The position numbers and the translations under genes were made by a program. Positions 1 to 5,122 of a stretch of 8,038 nt of DNA are shown here, in pieces. The stretch covers positions 1 to 8,038 of the forward strand of contig JAPYVG010000071.1 of NCBI GenBank assembly GCA_028277025.1, read 5' to 3'. Source of the stretch: Sulfolobaceae archaeon. GTDB lineage: Archaea; Thermoproteota; Thermoprotei_A; Sulfolobales; Sulfolobaceae. The notes beneath the pieces were generated by a model, which worked only from the letters and a program-made list of their open reading frames with translations, did no database searches and was not told the origin of the DNA. Every line of letters starts with the position of its first letter. Positions within the stretch are counted from its first letter, which is position 1.

Positions 1-222
1 ATCTTTAGTGTGGTTTATAGCTTCCTTCACAGTCCCTTTAAACTCCTTTTCCGCTTCTTTCCCTACTTCCATTGAAGCCTTTACTACGTCTTTCCCTACT
101 TCCATTGTCTCTTTAGTTATACCTGCTGCTGCAGACATTGACGCTTTTCCGACTTCCTTTCCAGTCTCTATCATCTCCTTCATGTTTTTCTTCATTTCAT
201 CCATTAATTCTTTCCAAACCAT
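1..222 (-). CDS. Amphipathic 11-residue-repeat helical protein, N-terminal part (runs off left edge)
   Basis: The minus strand is open from an ATG at 222 through position 1 with no stop, giving the first 74 residues. The protein starts MVWKELMDEMKKNMKEM and is rich in Lys, Glu, Met, Ala and Gly. From about residue 6 it follows an 11-residue period: blocks starting at residues 6, 17, 28, 39, 50 and 61, with GK at residues 21-22, 43-44 and 54-55, and the related blocks TMEVGKDVVKA and SMEVGKEAEKE. No signal peptide, cysteine or catalytic motif is visible. Such hendecad repeats are known from LEA group 3 proteins, apolipoproteins and synuclein-like membrane-binding helices, so a stress-protective or membrane- or DNA-associated helix is possible, but the function is inferred from pattern only. 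A TATA box 24 nt upstream supports this start and a leaderless mRNA. The C-terminus is not in the window. Confidence 0.75.
   Translation of the reverse strand, partial: MVWKELMDEMKKNMKEMIETGKEVGKASMSAAAGITKETMEVGKDVVKASMEVGKEAEKEFKGTVKEAINHTKD
56..107. repeat. Two copies of a 19-bp direct repeat at a 33-bp period
   Basis: The sequence TCTTTCCCTACTTCCATTG occurs identically at 56-74 and 89-107. The 33-bp offset equals eleven codons, so the repeat lies in register with the 11-residue protein repeat of the gene it sits in and probably reflects internal duplication. Confidence 0.85.
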
Positions 223-240
223 ATGATTATTTAGAATTTA

Positions 241-250
241 CTATATTAAA
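241..250 (-). promoter_or_regulatory. TATA box of the 11-mer repeat gene
   Basis: Read on the minus strand this is TTTAATATAG, centred about 24 nt upstream of the ATG at 222. That spacing places transcription initiation at or next to the start codon, as in leaderless Sulfolobales mRNAs. No Shine-Dalgarno sequence precedes the ATG. Confidence 0.55.
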
Positions 251-251
251 A

Positions 252-280
252 ATTTTTTCATCAAAATGAAAAAACATTTT
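252..280 (-). terminator. U-rich terminator after the 102-aa gene
   Basis: Just past the stop codon at 284-286, the minus-strand RNA has a small stem (AAAAUG, 268-263, with CAUUUU, 280-275) whose loop is six U, followed by a second U-run near 256-252. Archaeal termination depends mainly on such U-runs. The site directly abuts the promoter of the next minus-strand gene. Confidence 0.45.
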
Positions 281-283
281 CAT

Positions 284-592
284 TTACTCAAGGTCTTCAT
301 AGGAATCCGTTTCTTCAGGATTTCTCTTTTTATACTCTTCATAAGCTCTCTGGTTCAGCTTAGGGTACTCGTTGACGTGTCTCTTATAAGCTTCTATGAT
401 TCTATACGCTATGTCTAACGCCTCTTGGTCTGTCAACCTAATTACCTTGTCTCCTTTGTCATCTGCTATGCGTACAAAGAAAGCACCGTCTACTACGCTA
501 GTATCTTTAATAATGGGTGGTACTTCGTCGATTGAGATCCACACTATTCCTCCATCGTTTTTCTTGTGTACTTTTCTTACAATGACAGCCAT
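284..592 (-). CDS. Conserved-type hypothetical protein, 102 aa
   Basis: I do not recognise this family. The protein starts MAVIVRKVHKKNDGG. Predicted strands lie near residues 2-8, 16-22, 37-43 and 48-53, followed by a long helix at about 55-75 (around DQEALDIAYRIIEAYKRHV). A charged tail from about residue 79 to 102 ends with many Glu and Asp. No cysteines, membrane segment or signal peptide are present, so it is probably a soluble cytoplasmic protein. The order of four strands then a helix resembles small nucleic-acid-binding folds such as PC4, but no diagnostic motif supports that, so function is open. The ATG at 592 is chosen because a TATA box lies 26 nt upstream. It stands alone, transcribed in the same direction as the 11-mer repeat gene, with a terminator and a new promoter between them. 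Confidence 0.8.
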   Translation of the reverse strand: MAVIVRKVHKKNDGGIVWISIDEVPPIIKDTSVVDGAFFVRIADDKGDKVIRLTDQEALDIAYRIIEAYKRHVNEYPKLNQRAYEEYKKRNPEETDSYEDLE

Positions 593-613
593 GAGTTACA
601 ATCACTAGAGAAA

Positions 614-622
614 GTTATAAAG
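614..622 (-). promoter_or_regulatory. TATA box of the 102-aa gene
   Basis: On the minus strand this reads CTTTATAAC, centred 26 nt upstream of the ATG at 592. Transcription would start at the start codon itself, giving a leaderless mRNA. This is one of the clearest promoters in the window. Confidence 0.65.
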
Positions 623-851
623 CATTACTGTATTAGTAGCTCCATCATCTTTCTTGTCTGAACAATACAGCTGAATTAGTGTTAATCGTAAATGTATCTT
701 TACCTTAATAAAAACTCTTTGATTTACAAAATGCGGTACGCTTCTTATTTCTGTCCTTTACATCACTTACATATAAAACTCACAGCATTCATATGTAGAA
801 ATGAGATCGTATATATAGGGTAATAACACTGTAGATAATACCCAGTAAGTT

Positions 852-1200
852 TGACCAGTTTGGGCTAGCCCACGATTGCTATATCTTATTAGTATTAAAT
901 ATTCTATATCAATATATATAAAAAAGTATTATTTTACAAATAGTATTTATGAAATTGTAAATACGTGATATCCTAATTCATTCCAAGAATTCATTTTGTT
1001 TATAGTTTAGAGTGAATTCTATTAAAAGATAATTGTTAGAATTTAAAAAGATATAAAATAACTGTTAAAATAGATTAGATTTACCTCTTAAATAAGATAA
1101 GTCTTTACCATTAACTTTGAAGAAAAAATAGAATTCGTTATGGTATTTCCCCACTTTCGTATTATCCGTTAGAATTACTCCTTTGGGCTATCTCTGGTCA
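852..1200. repeat. Inverted pair of TGACCAG-TAGCCCA modules, possible decayed MITE ends
   Basis: On the plus strand TGACCAG (852-858) is followed after 7 nt by TAGCCCA (866-872). In inverted orientation, 1194-1200 and 1184-1190 read TGACCAG and TAGCCCA with a 3-nt spacer on the minus strand. The outer edges enclose 349 bp. Both 7-mers are GC-rich against an AT-rich background. I see no convincing target-site duplication outside the pair, so a mobile origin is only a suggestion. Confidence 0.4.
861..872. repeat. Perfect 12-bp palindrome TGGGCTAGCCCA
   Basis: This GC-rich sequence is fully self-complementary and stands out in AT-rich surroundings. It could be a dimeric protein-binding site or the tip of a decayed inverted repeat. 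It overlaps the left TAGCCCA module and is more than 250 bp from the nearest start codon, which makes a classical operator role unlikely. Confidence 0.6.
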
Positions 1201-1282
1201 GCTAAATCTATATAGAAATAATATCTGTAACATTTTAAAAATCGCTATATTATAAATTAACGATCAGGTATTTACTCGTTTG

Positions 1283-1288
1283 AAAAAA
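1283..1288 (-). terminator. U6 terminator candidate after the 136-aa membrane protein gene
   Basis: Downstream of the stop at 1343-1345 the minus-strand transcript passes AU-rich sequence and then a run of six U. This is the first long U-run after the gene and fits the archaeal intrinsic terminator pattern. Confidence 0.35.
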
Positions 1289-1342
1289 GATTACAATTAT
1301 CTTAAATTTTATTAAATATTAATTTTTAGTGTTGGAATTTTA

Positions 1343-1753
1343 TCATAATGTCTTGGTACCATTAACGTAGATTTGTAATGATCCAGTGTAGGATTTCATA
1401 GGTGCCTTTATAGTCAAGGTAAAGCTCATACTCTGTCCGTGGTCTATTGTGGTTGGTAAGGATGGCGATACACTCAAAAGAGTGAACGGAGCTGATACGT
1501 TAATCCCGGTTATTTCAGTGGGTAATAAGCCGTTATTTGCCATAGTTAGCGTTATAACAAAGGTTTGACCGCCGTGGAGAGTTAAGGAAGAGTTAATATA
1601 CGACGTGTGAATCGTATTGATCAGGAAACCGTTCTGGTATTCCACGTAAATGCCTTGTACGTTAACGGTGTAGAAGTACCCGTTACTGTAGAGGTAATAT
1701 GCAGCACCTGCCAATATCACTAGGATTACGATAGCTACTATAGCTCCTTTCAT
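1343..1753 (-). CDS. Small membrane-anchored exported protein, 136 aa, possible class III (pilin-type) signal
   Basis: The protein begins MKGAIVAIVILVILAGAAYYL: a Lys-Gly pair directly followed by about 18 hydrophobic residues (4-22). The rest (24-136) is rich in Ser, Thr, Asn, Val and Ile with alternating hydrophobic residues, as in a beta-sandwich domain outside the membrane. Three N-glycosylation sequons lie at N54 (NSS), N85 (NVS) and N131 (NGT), which fits an extracellular location. There are no cysteines. The N-terminus matches the rule for archaeal prepilin peptidase (PibD) substrates, a charged residue then Gly before a hydrophobic helix, but a plain N-terminal membrane anchor would look similar. 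No pilus assembly genes are nearby. The start at 1753 is supported by a TATA box 28 nt upstream. The gene is divergent from the peroxiredoxin. Function beyond 'exported and anchored' is unknown. Confidence 0.8.
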   Translation of the reverse strand: MKGAIVAIVILVILAGAAYYLYSNGYFYTVNVQGIYVEYQNGFLINTIHTSYINSSLTLHGGQTFVITLTMANNGLLPTEITGINVSAPFTLLSVSPSLPTTIDHGQSMSFTLTIKAPMKSYTGSLQIYVNGTKTL

Positions 1754-1776
1754 TTCAGGGTGTTATTACACTCCTC

Positions 1777-1786
1777 TTTTATTAAG
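1777..1786 (-). promoter_or_regulatory. TATA box of the 136-aa membrane protein gene
   Basis: The minus strand reads CTTAATAAAA, centred about 28 nt upstream of the ATG at 1753, consistent with a leaderless mRNA. An inverted GTGT/ACAC pair (1760-1763 and 1768-1771) lies between this box and the start codon. Confidence 0.55.
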
Positions 1787-1855
1787 ATTGTTCATAAGCC
1801 AATCTTATAAAGAAGCTTTAAATCGAAATAACTTCGAATTAGAAATAATAATAAA

Positions 1856-1864
1856 TTTTAAATA
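1856..1864 (+). promoter_or_regulatory. TATA box of the peroxiredoxin gene
   Basis: TTTTAAATA is centred 39 nt before the ATG at 1899, so transcription should start near 1886, leaving a leader of about 13 nt. That leader contains AGGTA at 1886-1890, too close to the predicted 5' end to be a confident ribosome site. Farther upstream an imperfect inverted repeat, AATCGAA (1821-1827) and TTCGAATT (1833-1840), might bind a regulator. Confidence 0.45.
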
Positions 1865-1898
1865 GTACTAAGTCTAATTTAATGTAGGTAAAAGAAAA

Positions 1899-2582
1899 AT
1901 GGAAGAAGAATTTAGAATGCCTCTAATAGGTGAAAAGTTTCCTGAACTAGAGGTTGAAACAACTCAGGGAAGAATAAAGCTACCAGACCAATACAAGGGT
2001 AAATGGTTTGTGTTGTTTAGCCATCCTGGAGACTTTACACCCGTATGTACTACCGAGTTCGTGTCTTTTGCTAAAAAGTATGAAGAGTTTAAGAAGTTAA
2101 ATACAGAACTAATAGGTCTTTCCGTAGATACTAACATCAGCCACATAGAATGGGTTAACTGGATAGAAAGTACTCTGAAGGTGGAGATACCTTTCCCCAT
2201 AATAGCAGACCCTATGGGCAGAGTTGCAAAAAGACTAGGAATGATTCATGCCGAGTCATCCACATCTACAGTAAGGGCAGTATTCATAATTGACGACAAG
2301 AGCACAGTGAGGCTTATAATGTATTATCCCCTCGAGTTGGGAAGAAATATTAACGAGATCCTGAGGAGTATAAAAGCTTTACAGTTAATAGACAAGACCG
2401 GAGCTGTTATGCCGGCAAATTGGCCTAAGAACGAGATAATTGGTGATAACGTGTTGAATCCTCCTCCAAGAACTGTTAAAGACGCTAAGCTGAGGTTAGG
2501 GCAATATAAAGGCTATGCATGGTGGTTAACTTACAGAGAAATAGATAAGAAGGAAGCTGAGGAGACAGCTAAATATATCTGA
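1899..2582 (+). CDS. Peroxiredoxin (archaeal Prx6-like thiol peroxidase), single-cysteine form
   Basis: This 227-aa protein reduces hydrogen peroxide and organic peroxides in the cytoplasm. The active-site motif [11 protein letters not shown] places the peroxidatic cysteine at C50, with T47 and the conserved arginines R126 (STVRAVF) and R149 (LELGRN) completing the catalytic site. The AhpC/TSA thioredoxin fold spans about residues 8-160, and the C-terminal Prx domain continues to about 215. Length and numbering match the Aeropyrum thiol peroxidase type closely. C50 is the only cysteine: in the C-terminal YAWWLTYRE segment the positions where relatives carry resolving cysteines are Ala and Thr, so it should work as a 1-Cys enzyme needing an external reductant. 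Two starts are possible: ATG at 1899 (used here) and ATG at 1917, which would begin [10 protein letters not shown] as many relatives do. It is monocistronic and convergent with the zinc-ribbon gene. Confidence 0.95.
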   Translation: MEEEFRMPLIGEKFPELEVETTQGRIKLPDQYKGKWFVLFSHPGDFTPVCTTEFVSFAKKYEEFKKLNTELIGLSVDTNISHIEWVNWIESTLKVEIPFPIIADPMGRVAKRLGMIHAESSTSTVRAVFIIDDKSTVRLIMYYPLELGRNINEILRSIKALQLIDKTGAVMPANWPKNEIIGDNVLNPPPRTVKDAKLRLGQYKGYAWWLTYREIDKKEAEETAKYI

Positions 2583-2588
2583 ACGATT

Positions 2589-2605
2589 AAACAAAAAGAA
2601 AAATA
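2589..2605 (-). terminator. U-rich terminator of the zinc-ribbon gene
   Basis: Read on the minus strand this is TATTTTTCTTTTTGTTT, a strong pair of T5 runs 25-40 nt after the stop at 2631-2633. With the T-rich stretch on the other strand it makes the short intergenic gap a compact bidirectional terminator. Confidence 0.5.
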
Positions 2606-2632
2606 TTTTCCCCGCCTTTATTTAATTTCTTT
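2606..2632 (+). terminator. T-rich terminator of the peroxiredoxin gene
   Basis: After the stop at 2580-2582, the plus strand has TTTT, CTTTATTTAA and TTTCTTT runs within the 48-bp gap between convergent genes. The last few bases overlap the stop codon of the opposing zinc-ribbon gene. Confidence 0.4.
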
Positions 2633-3143
2633 ACATTAACTTTGTACCACAATTTAAGCAGAACTTAGCCCCGGGTGGGTTCATATATCCGCACTGGGGG
2701 CATCTTATTTGTGTTTGAGGCATTGGCTGTTGAGGTGTTGGTTGTCCCATTGGTGATTGCATCGTTCCAGGCTGTGGTCCCATTTGCATTCCCATGGGCA
2801 TTTGCATGTCGAAGAGACCGTCGTTTATCTGTTTATCTATGTTACCGAATAATCTTCTGTTAATCAATTCTCTACCAATGGGTCCTATATGCTCTTCTTC
2901 TACAATTATGGTGAAATCGTTAGGATAACCCTTAACCCTTACAATTACGGTTTCTACGCGGTGAAAATGTCCTCTTTTTATAGCCCTTATCTCGTAATCC
3001 GCATATTGTGGCATAGTTGGTTGCATCATTCCCATTGATAATTGTTGGACTTGGCTTTCCCAACCTTCGCTTAAGAACATGTTATTTATCTCTTGGACTA
3101 ATAATGGTATATTTACGTATCTACCTGTATATGTTTTTTGCAT
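2631..3143 (-). CDS. Zinc-ribbon protein with methionine-rich linker, 170 aa
   Basis: Three parts are visible. Residues 1-110 form a soluble alpha/beta domain I do not recognise, with a helix near 11-27, strands near 49-56, 62-71 and 76-84, and a short Met-rich insert at 37-44. Residues 112-145 are a low-complexity linker of Met, Gln, Pro and Gly, including MQMPMGMQMG. Residues 148-166 are a classic zinc ribbon: CPQC (C148, C151) and CLNC (C162, C165) around GYMNPPGAKF, the form seen at the ends of many archaeal proteins of unknown role. No membrane segment or signal peptide exists, so it should be cytoplasmic. The ribbon probably binds one structural zinc and mediates protein or nucleic-acid contact. 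The ATG at 3143 is supported by a TATA box 26 nt upstream. It is a single-gene unit, divergent from amt and convergent with the peroxiredoxin. Confidence 0.85.
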   Translation of the reverse strand: MQKTYTGRYVNIPLLVQEINNMFLSEGWESQVQQLSMGMMQPTMPQYADYEIRAIKRGHFHRVETVIVRVKGYPNDFTIIVEEEHIGPIGRELINRRLFGNIDKQINDGLFDMQMPMGMQMGPQPGTMQSPMGQPTPQQPMPQTQIRCPQCGYMNPPGAKFCLNCGTKLM

Positions 3144-3165
3144 AGTATAACTCTATTTTCACATG

Positions 3166-3172
3166 ATTATAT
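3166..3172 (-). promoter_or_regulatory. TATA box of the zinc-ribbon gene
   Basis: The minus strand reads ATATAAT, centred 26 nt upstream of the ATG at 3143, indicating a leaderless mRNA. Confidence 0.55.
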
Positions 3173-3330
3173 TGGTTGCTGTTATTAGGATTTGGAAACG
3201 GCACTCTGAGAGGACTTCTTATAAGGTTTAAACTTTTCAATAAGAATTTTTTTAGATAATACATTTGAAATAAAAAATATTCATAAAGTCCAACTAGTTT
3301 ATAATTGACAATATCTTAACTGTTTTCTTG

Positions 3331-3342
3331 TTTATCGATAAA
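3331..3342. promoter_or_regulatory. Palindrome TTTATCGATAAA upstream of amt, candidate operator
   Basis: This 12-bp sequence is perfectly self-complementary and sits about 40 bp upstream of the amt TATA box (centre about 71 bp before the ATG). The position would suit an activator site for nitrogen-responsive control. In AT-rich DNA a 12-bp palindrome can arise by chance, so the call is tentative. The same intergenic region also holds GTTTAAAC at 3226-3233. Confidence 0.3.
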
Positions 3343-3376
3343 AAATTAAAAACCTTAAGTGTAAATCTCAGAAATG

Positions 3377-3383
3377 TTTAAAA
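3377..3383 (+). promoter_or_regulatory. TATA box of amt
   Basis: TTTAAAA is centred 28 nt upstream of the ATG at 3408. This spacing selects the ATG at 3408 over the TTG one codon earlier (3405) as the start of a leaderless mRNA. Confidence 0.6.
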
Positions 3384-3407
3384 CCAATTTAAGTTTAATA
3401 GGTTTTG

Positions 3408-4967
3408 ATGCCTAAAAAGACCTGGTTCGATGAAAAGTGCTTAATTAAGTTAACAATAATCTTAAGTTTAACAATTTTAGTAATAGCTTTTTCACATTCG
3501 TCTTCAGCACAAACCACTAGCAATATTACAGCTGAAATTCAATCTTTAAACCAATCCATTTTAGCTTTAGAGAATCACACCGCAGACTATCCTTCTGCAG
3601 CGGTACCATCTTGGCTTGACACCGGAAGTAATGCGTGGATGCTTACGGCGGCTACATTCGTAGGTCTTCAAAGTGTCCCTGGTGTTGCACTCTACTATGC
3701 AGGCCTTTCTAAGAAGAAGTACGCTGTTAATTCCGCTTTAATGGTGTTTTATGCATTTGCTGCTGTACTAATAGTTTGGGTGATCGCTGGTTATAATGCA
3801 GGTTTCGGTTATCCTGCATTTATTCACGTTGGAAAATACGGTATTATGGGTTATCCGTTACCGGCTTGGTTAGGTAGTTATGAAGCCCACCAGACAGTCT
3901 ACGGACCAGAAGGTGGTCTAGTTGATATACCTACATCGACCTACATATTTTTCCAGTTTGTCTTCGCTGCTATAACCCCAATATTACTCGCTGGTGGTAT
4001 TATCGAAAGAATGAACTTTAAGGCATGGATGGTGTTTGTACCTCTATGGTCTTTACTGGTTTACAGTCCCGTAGCGTATTGGTTATTCGCAGGAGGTTGG
4101 TTAAACCAGTTAGGGGCTGTAGACTTCAGTGGAGGTTATGTAATTCATGTAGATGCTGGAGTGGGTGCTCTAGCTGCTGCATTAGCTGTAGGTCCTAGAT
4201 TGGCTAGTGAGAGAAAGTTAGAGGCTCACAGTTTACCTTTAGTCTTGGCAGGTGTGGGGCTTATATGGCTAGGATGGGACGGATTTAACGGTGGTGACCC
4301 CGGAGGAGCTACAATAGATGCTGCGATAGCTGTATTAAACACTAACATAGCTACTGCAGCAAGTGCCATAGCATGGATGCTTATGGATATGACATTCTTC
4401 AAGAAACCAACGTTAGTAGGTGCTACTTCAGGTGCAATTACTGGTTTAGTAGCTATAACGTCAGCAGCAGGATATGTGAATGGTTGGGAGGCAATGGCGA
4501 TAGGAATTGCGTCTGGAACGGTACCATGGCTTGCCTTATACAAATTAGAGCCTAAACTAAAGGTAGACGACACATTAGGAGTCTTTTCCACACACGGGAT
4601 TTCTGGAATACTTGGTGGTTTACTTACTGGTGTATTTGCAGACCCTAATGTCACACAGTACGTGGCTCCAGGCTTAACTGGTGCACTCTATGGTAACTGG
4701 TACCAATTGGCTGTTCAAGCGTTAGGAGCTGCAGTAGTATTTGCATATGACTTCACAATAACGTTCGGTCTGTTGAAACTCATAGGTCTGTTCATACCGC
4801 TTCAAGCTAAACCCACTGAGCTTGCTGTAGGAGATTACGCAATGCACGGTGAGGTGGCATACTCCGAATTATTAGCAACCTTACCTGAGTCTGCTAAACA
4901 AGAAAAAGAGGAAACAGTAGAAGCGAAAGAAGAAGTAGAAGCGGAAGAAGAAAAGGAAAAGAAATAA
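3408..4967 (+). CDS. amt: Ammonium transporter, Amt/MEP/Rh family
   Basis: This 519-aa integral membrane protein imports ammonium across the cytoplasmic membrane, normally as a trimer. A signal peptide or first membrane segment (about 12-33, ending SSA-QTT) precedes an extracellular stretch with sequons at N39, N48 and N56, then about eleven membrane helices from residue 66. Family landmarks are present: the twin pore histidines H247 (VIHVDAG) and H396 (STHGISG), the aspartate of AVDFSGG, phenylalanine F186 (QFVFAAITP), W225 and F293. The motif around F293 is [10 protein letters not shown], whereas the E. coli AmtB equivalent, from memory, is GWFGFNAGS; Ser219 is thus replaced by D297. The C-terminal [12 protein letters not shown] segment matches the cytoplasmic regulatory tail, followed by about 25 extra Glu/Lys-rich residues. 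No PII (glnK) gene adjoins it. The start is ATG at 3408, chosen from TATA spacing; a TTG lies one codon upstream. Confidence 0.96.
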   Translation: MPKKTWFDEKCLIKLTIILSLTILVIAFSHSSSAQTTSNITAEIQSLNQSILALENHTADYPSAAVPSWLDTGSNAWMLTAATFVGLQSVPGVALYYAGLSKKKYAVNSALMVFYAFAAVLIVWVIAGYNAGFGYPAFIHVGKYGIMGYPLPAWLGSYEAHQTVYGPEGGLVDIPTSTYIFFQFVFAAITPILLAGGIIERMNFKAWMVFVPLWSLLVYSPVAYWLFAGGWLNQLGAVDFSGGYVIHVDAGVGALAAALAVGPRLASERKLEAHSLPLVLAGVGLIWLGWDGFNGGDPGGATIDAAIAVLNTNIATAASAIAWMLMDMTFFKKPTLVGATSGAITGLVAITSAAGYVNGWEAMAIGIASGTVPWLALYKLEPKLKVDDTLGVFSTHGISGILGGLLTGVFADPNVTQYVAPGLTGALYGNWYQLAVQALGAAVVFAYDFTITFGLLKLIGLFIPLQAKPTELAVGDYAMHGEVAYSELLATLPESAKQEKEETVEAKEEVEAEEEKEKK

Positions 4968-5030
4968 GTTAGTGTTAAATAATTTAAGTAAAAATATAGT
5001 AATTAAAATTAAATAAATGATAACAACAAA

Positions 5031-5038
5031 TCTTTTTT
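5031..5038 (+). terminator. T-run terminator after amt
   Basis: TCTTTTTT lies about 65 nt past the amt stop codon, within the 155-bp gap before tldD. It is the first T6 run after the gene and has no strong stem, as expected for archaea. Confidence 0.4.
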
Positions 5039-5122
5039 AAGACATTATCTGTTTTCTATTATATCTATTTGTGCTTTGCTTTATTACTTTAGATTTTTAG
5101 GTTTTGGCAAATTAATTAATCT

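Larger units (their letters stand above)
623..1282. other. Gene-free AT-rich stretch with inverted repeat pieces
   Basis: About 660 bp between the promoter of the 102-aa gene and the terminator of the next gene hold no start-to-stop frame I can support on either strand. It contains a 12-bp perfect palindrome at 861-872, two inverted copies of a TGACCAG...TAGCCCA pair (852-872 and 1184-1200), a stem with 8-bp arms at 986-993 and 1013-1020, and a 40-codon open frame without a good start at 1187-1065 on the minus strand. No tRNA or clear C/D-box RNA was found by eye. The length is large for a compact crenarchaeal genome, so a decayed mobile element or gene is the likeliest explanation, but this is inference. 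Confidence 0.5.

Noticed and set aside
56..107. Direct repeat as a CRISPR array
   Set aside because: Only two copies, a 14-bp spacing, and the repeat lies in frame inside a coding sequence.
8..226. 72-codon plus-strand frame rich in Phe and Ser
   Set aside because: It is the complement of the 11-mer repeat gene; the minus strand has the promoter and the periodic coding pattern.
608..757. 50-codon open frame on the minus strand (around SVPHFVNQRVFIKVKI)
   Set aside because: It has no start codon until its last six codons and runs through the promoter of the 102-aa gene; the length is compatible with chance.
818..843. GGGTA/TACCC inverted pair as a possible terminator or RNA stem
   Set aside because: Only 5 bp pair and the next bases mismatch; no gene ends there.
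859..930. Plus-strand reading FDQFGLAHDCYILLVL as a transposase fragment
   Set aside because: The open frame is short, has no start, is flanked by stops and matches nothing I can name.
1964..2200. 78-codon frame antisense to the peroxiredoxin
   Set aside because: It overlaps the conserved catalytic part of the peroxiredoxin and has no supporting signals.
4226..4654. 142-codon open frame antisense to amt
   Set aside because: It lies wholly opposite a clear membrane transporter gene, encodes a mirror-type Pro/Ala/Ile composition, and has no promoter or ribosome site; it is a shadow frame.
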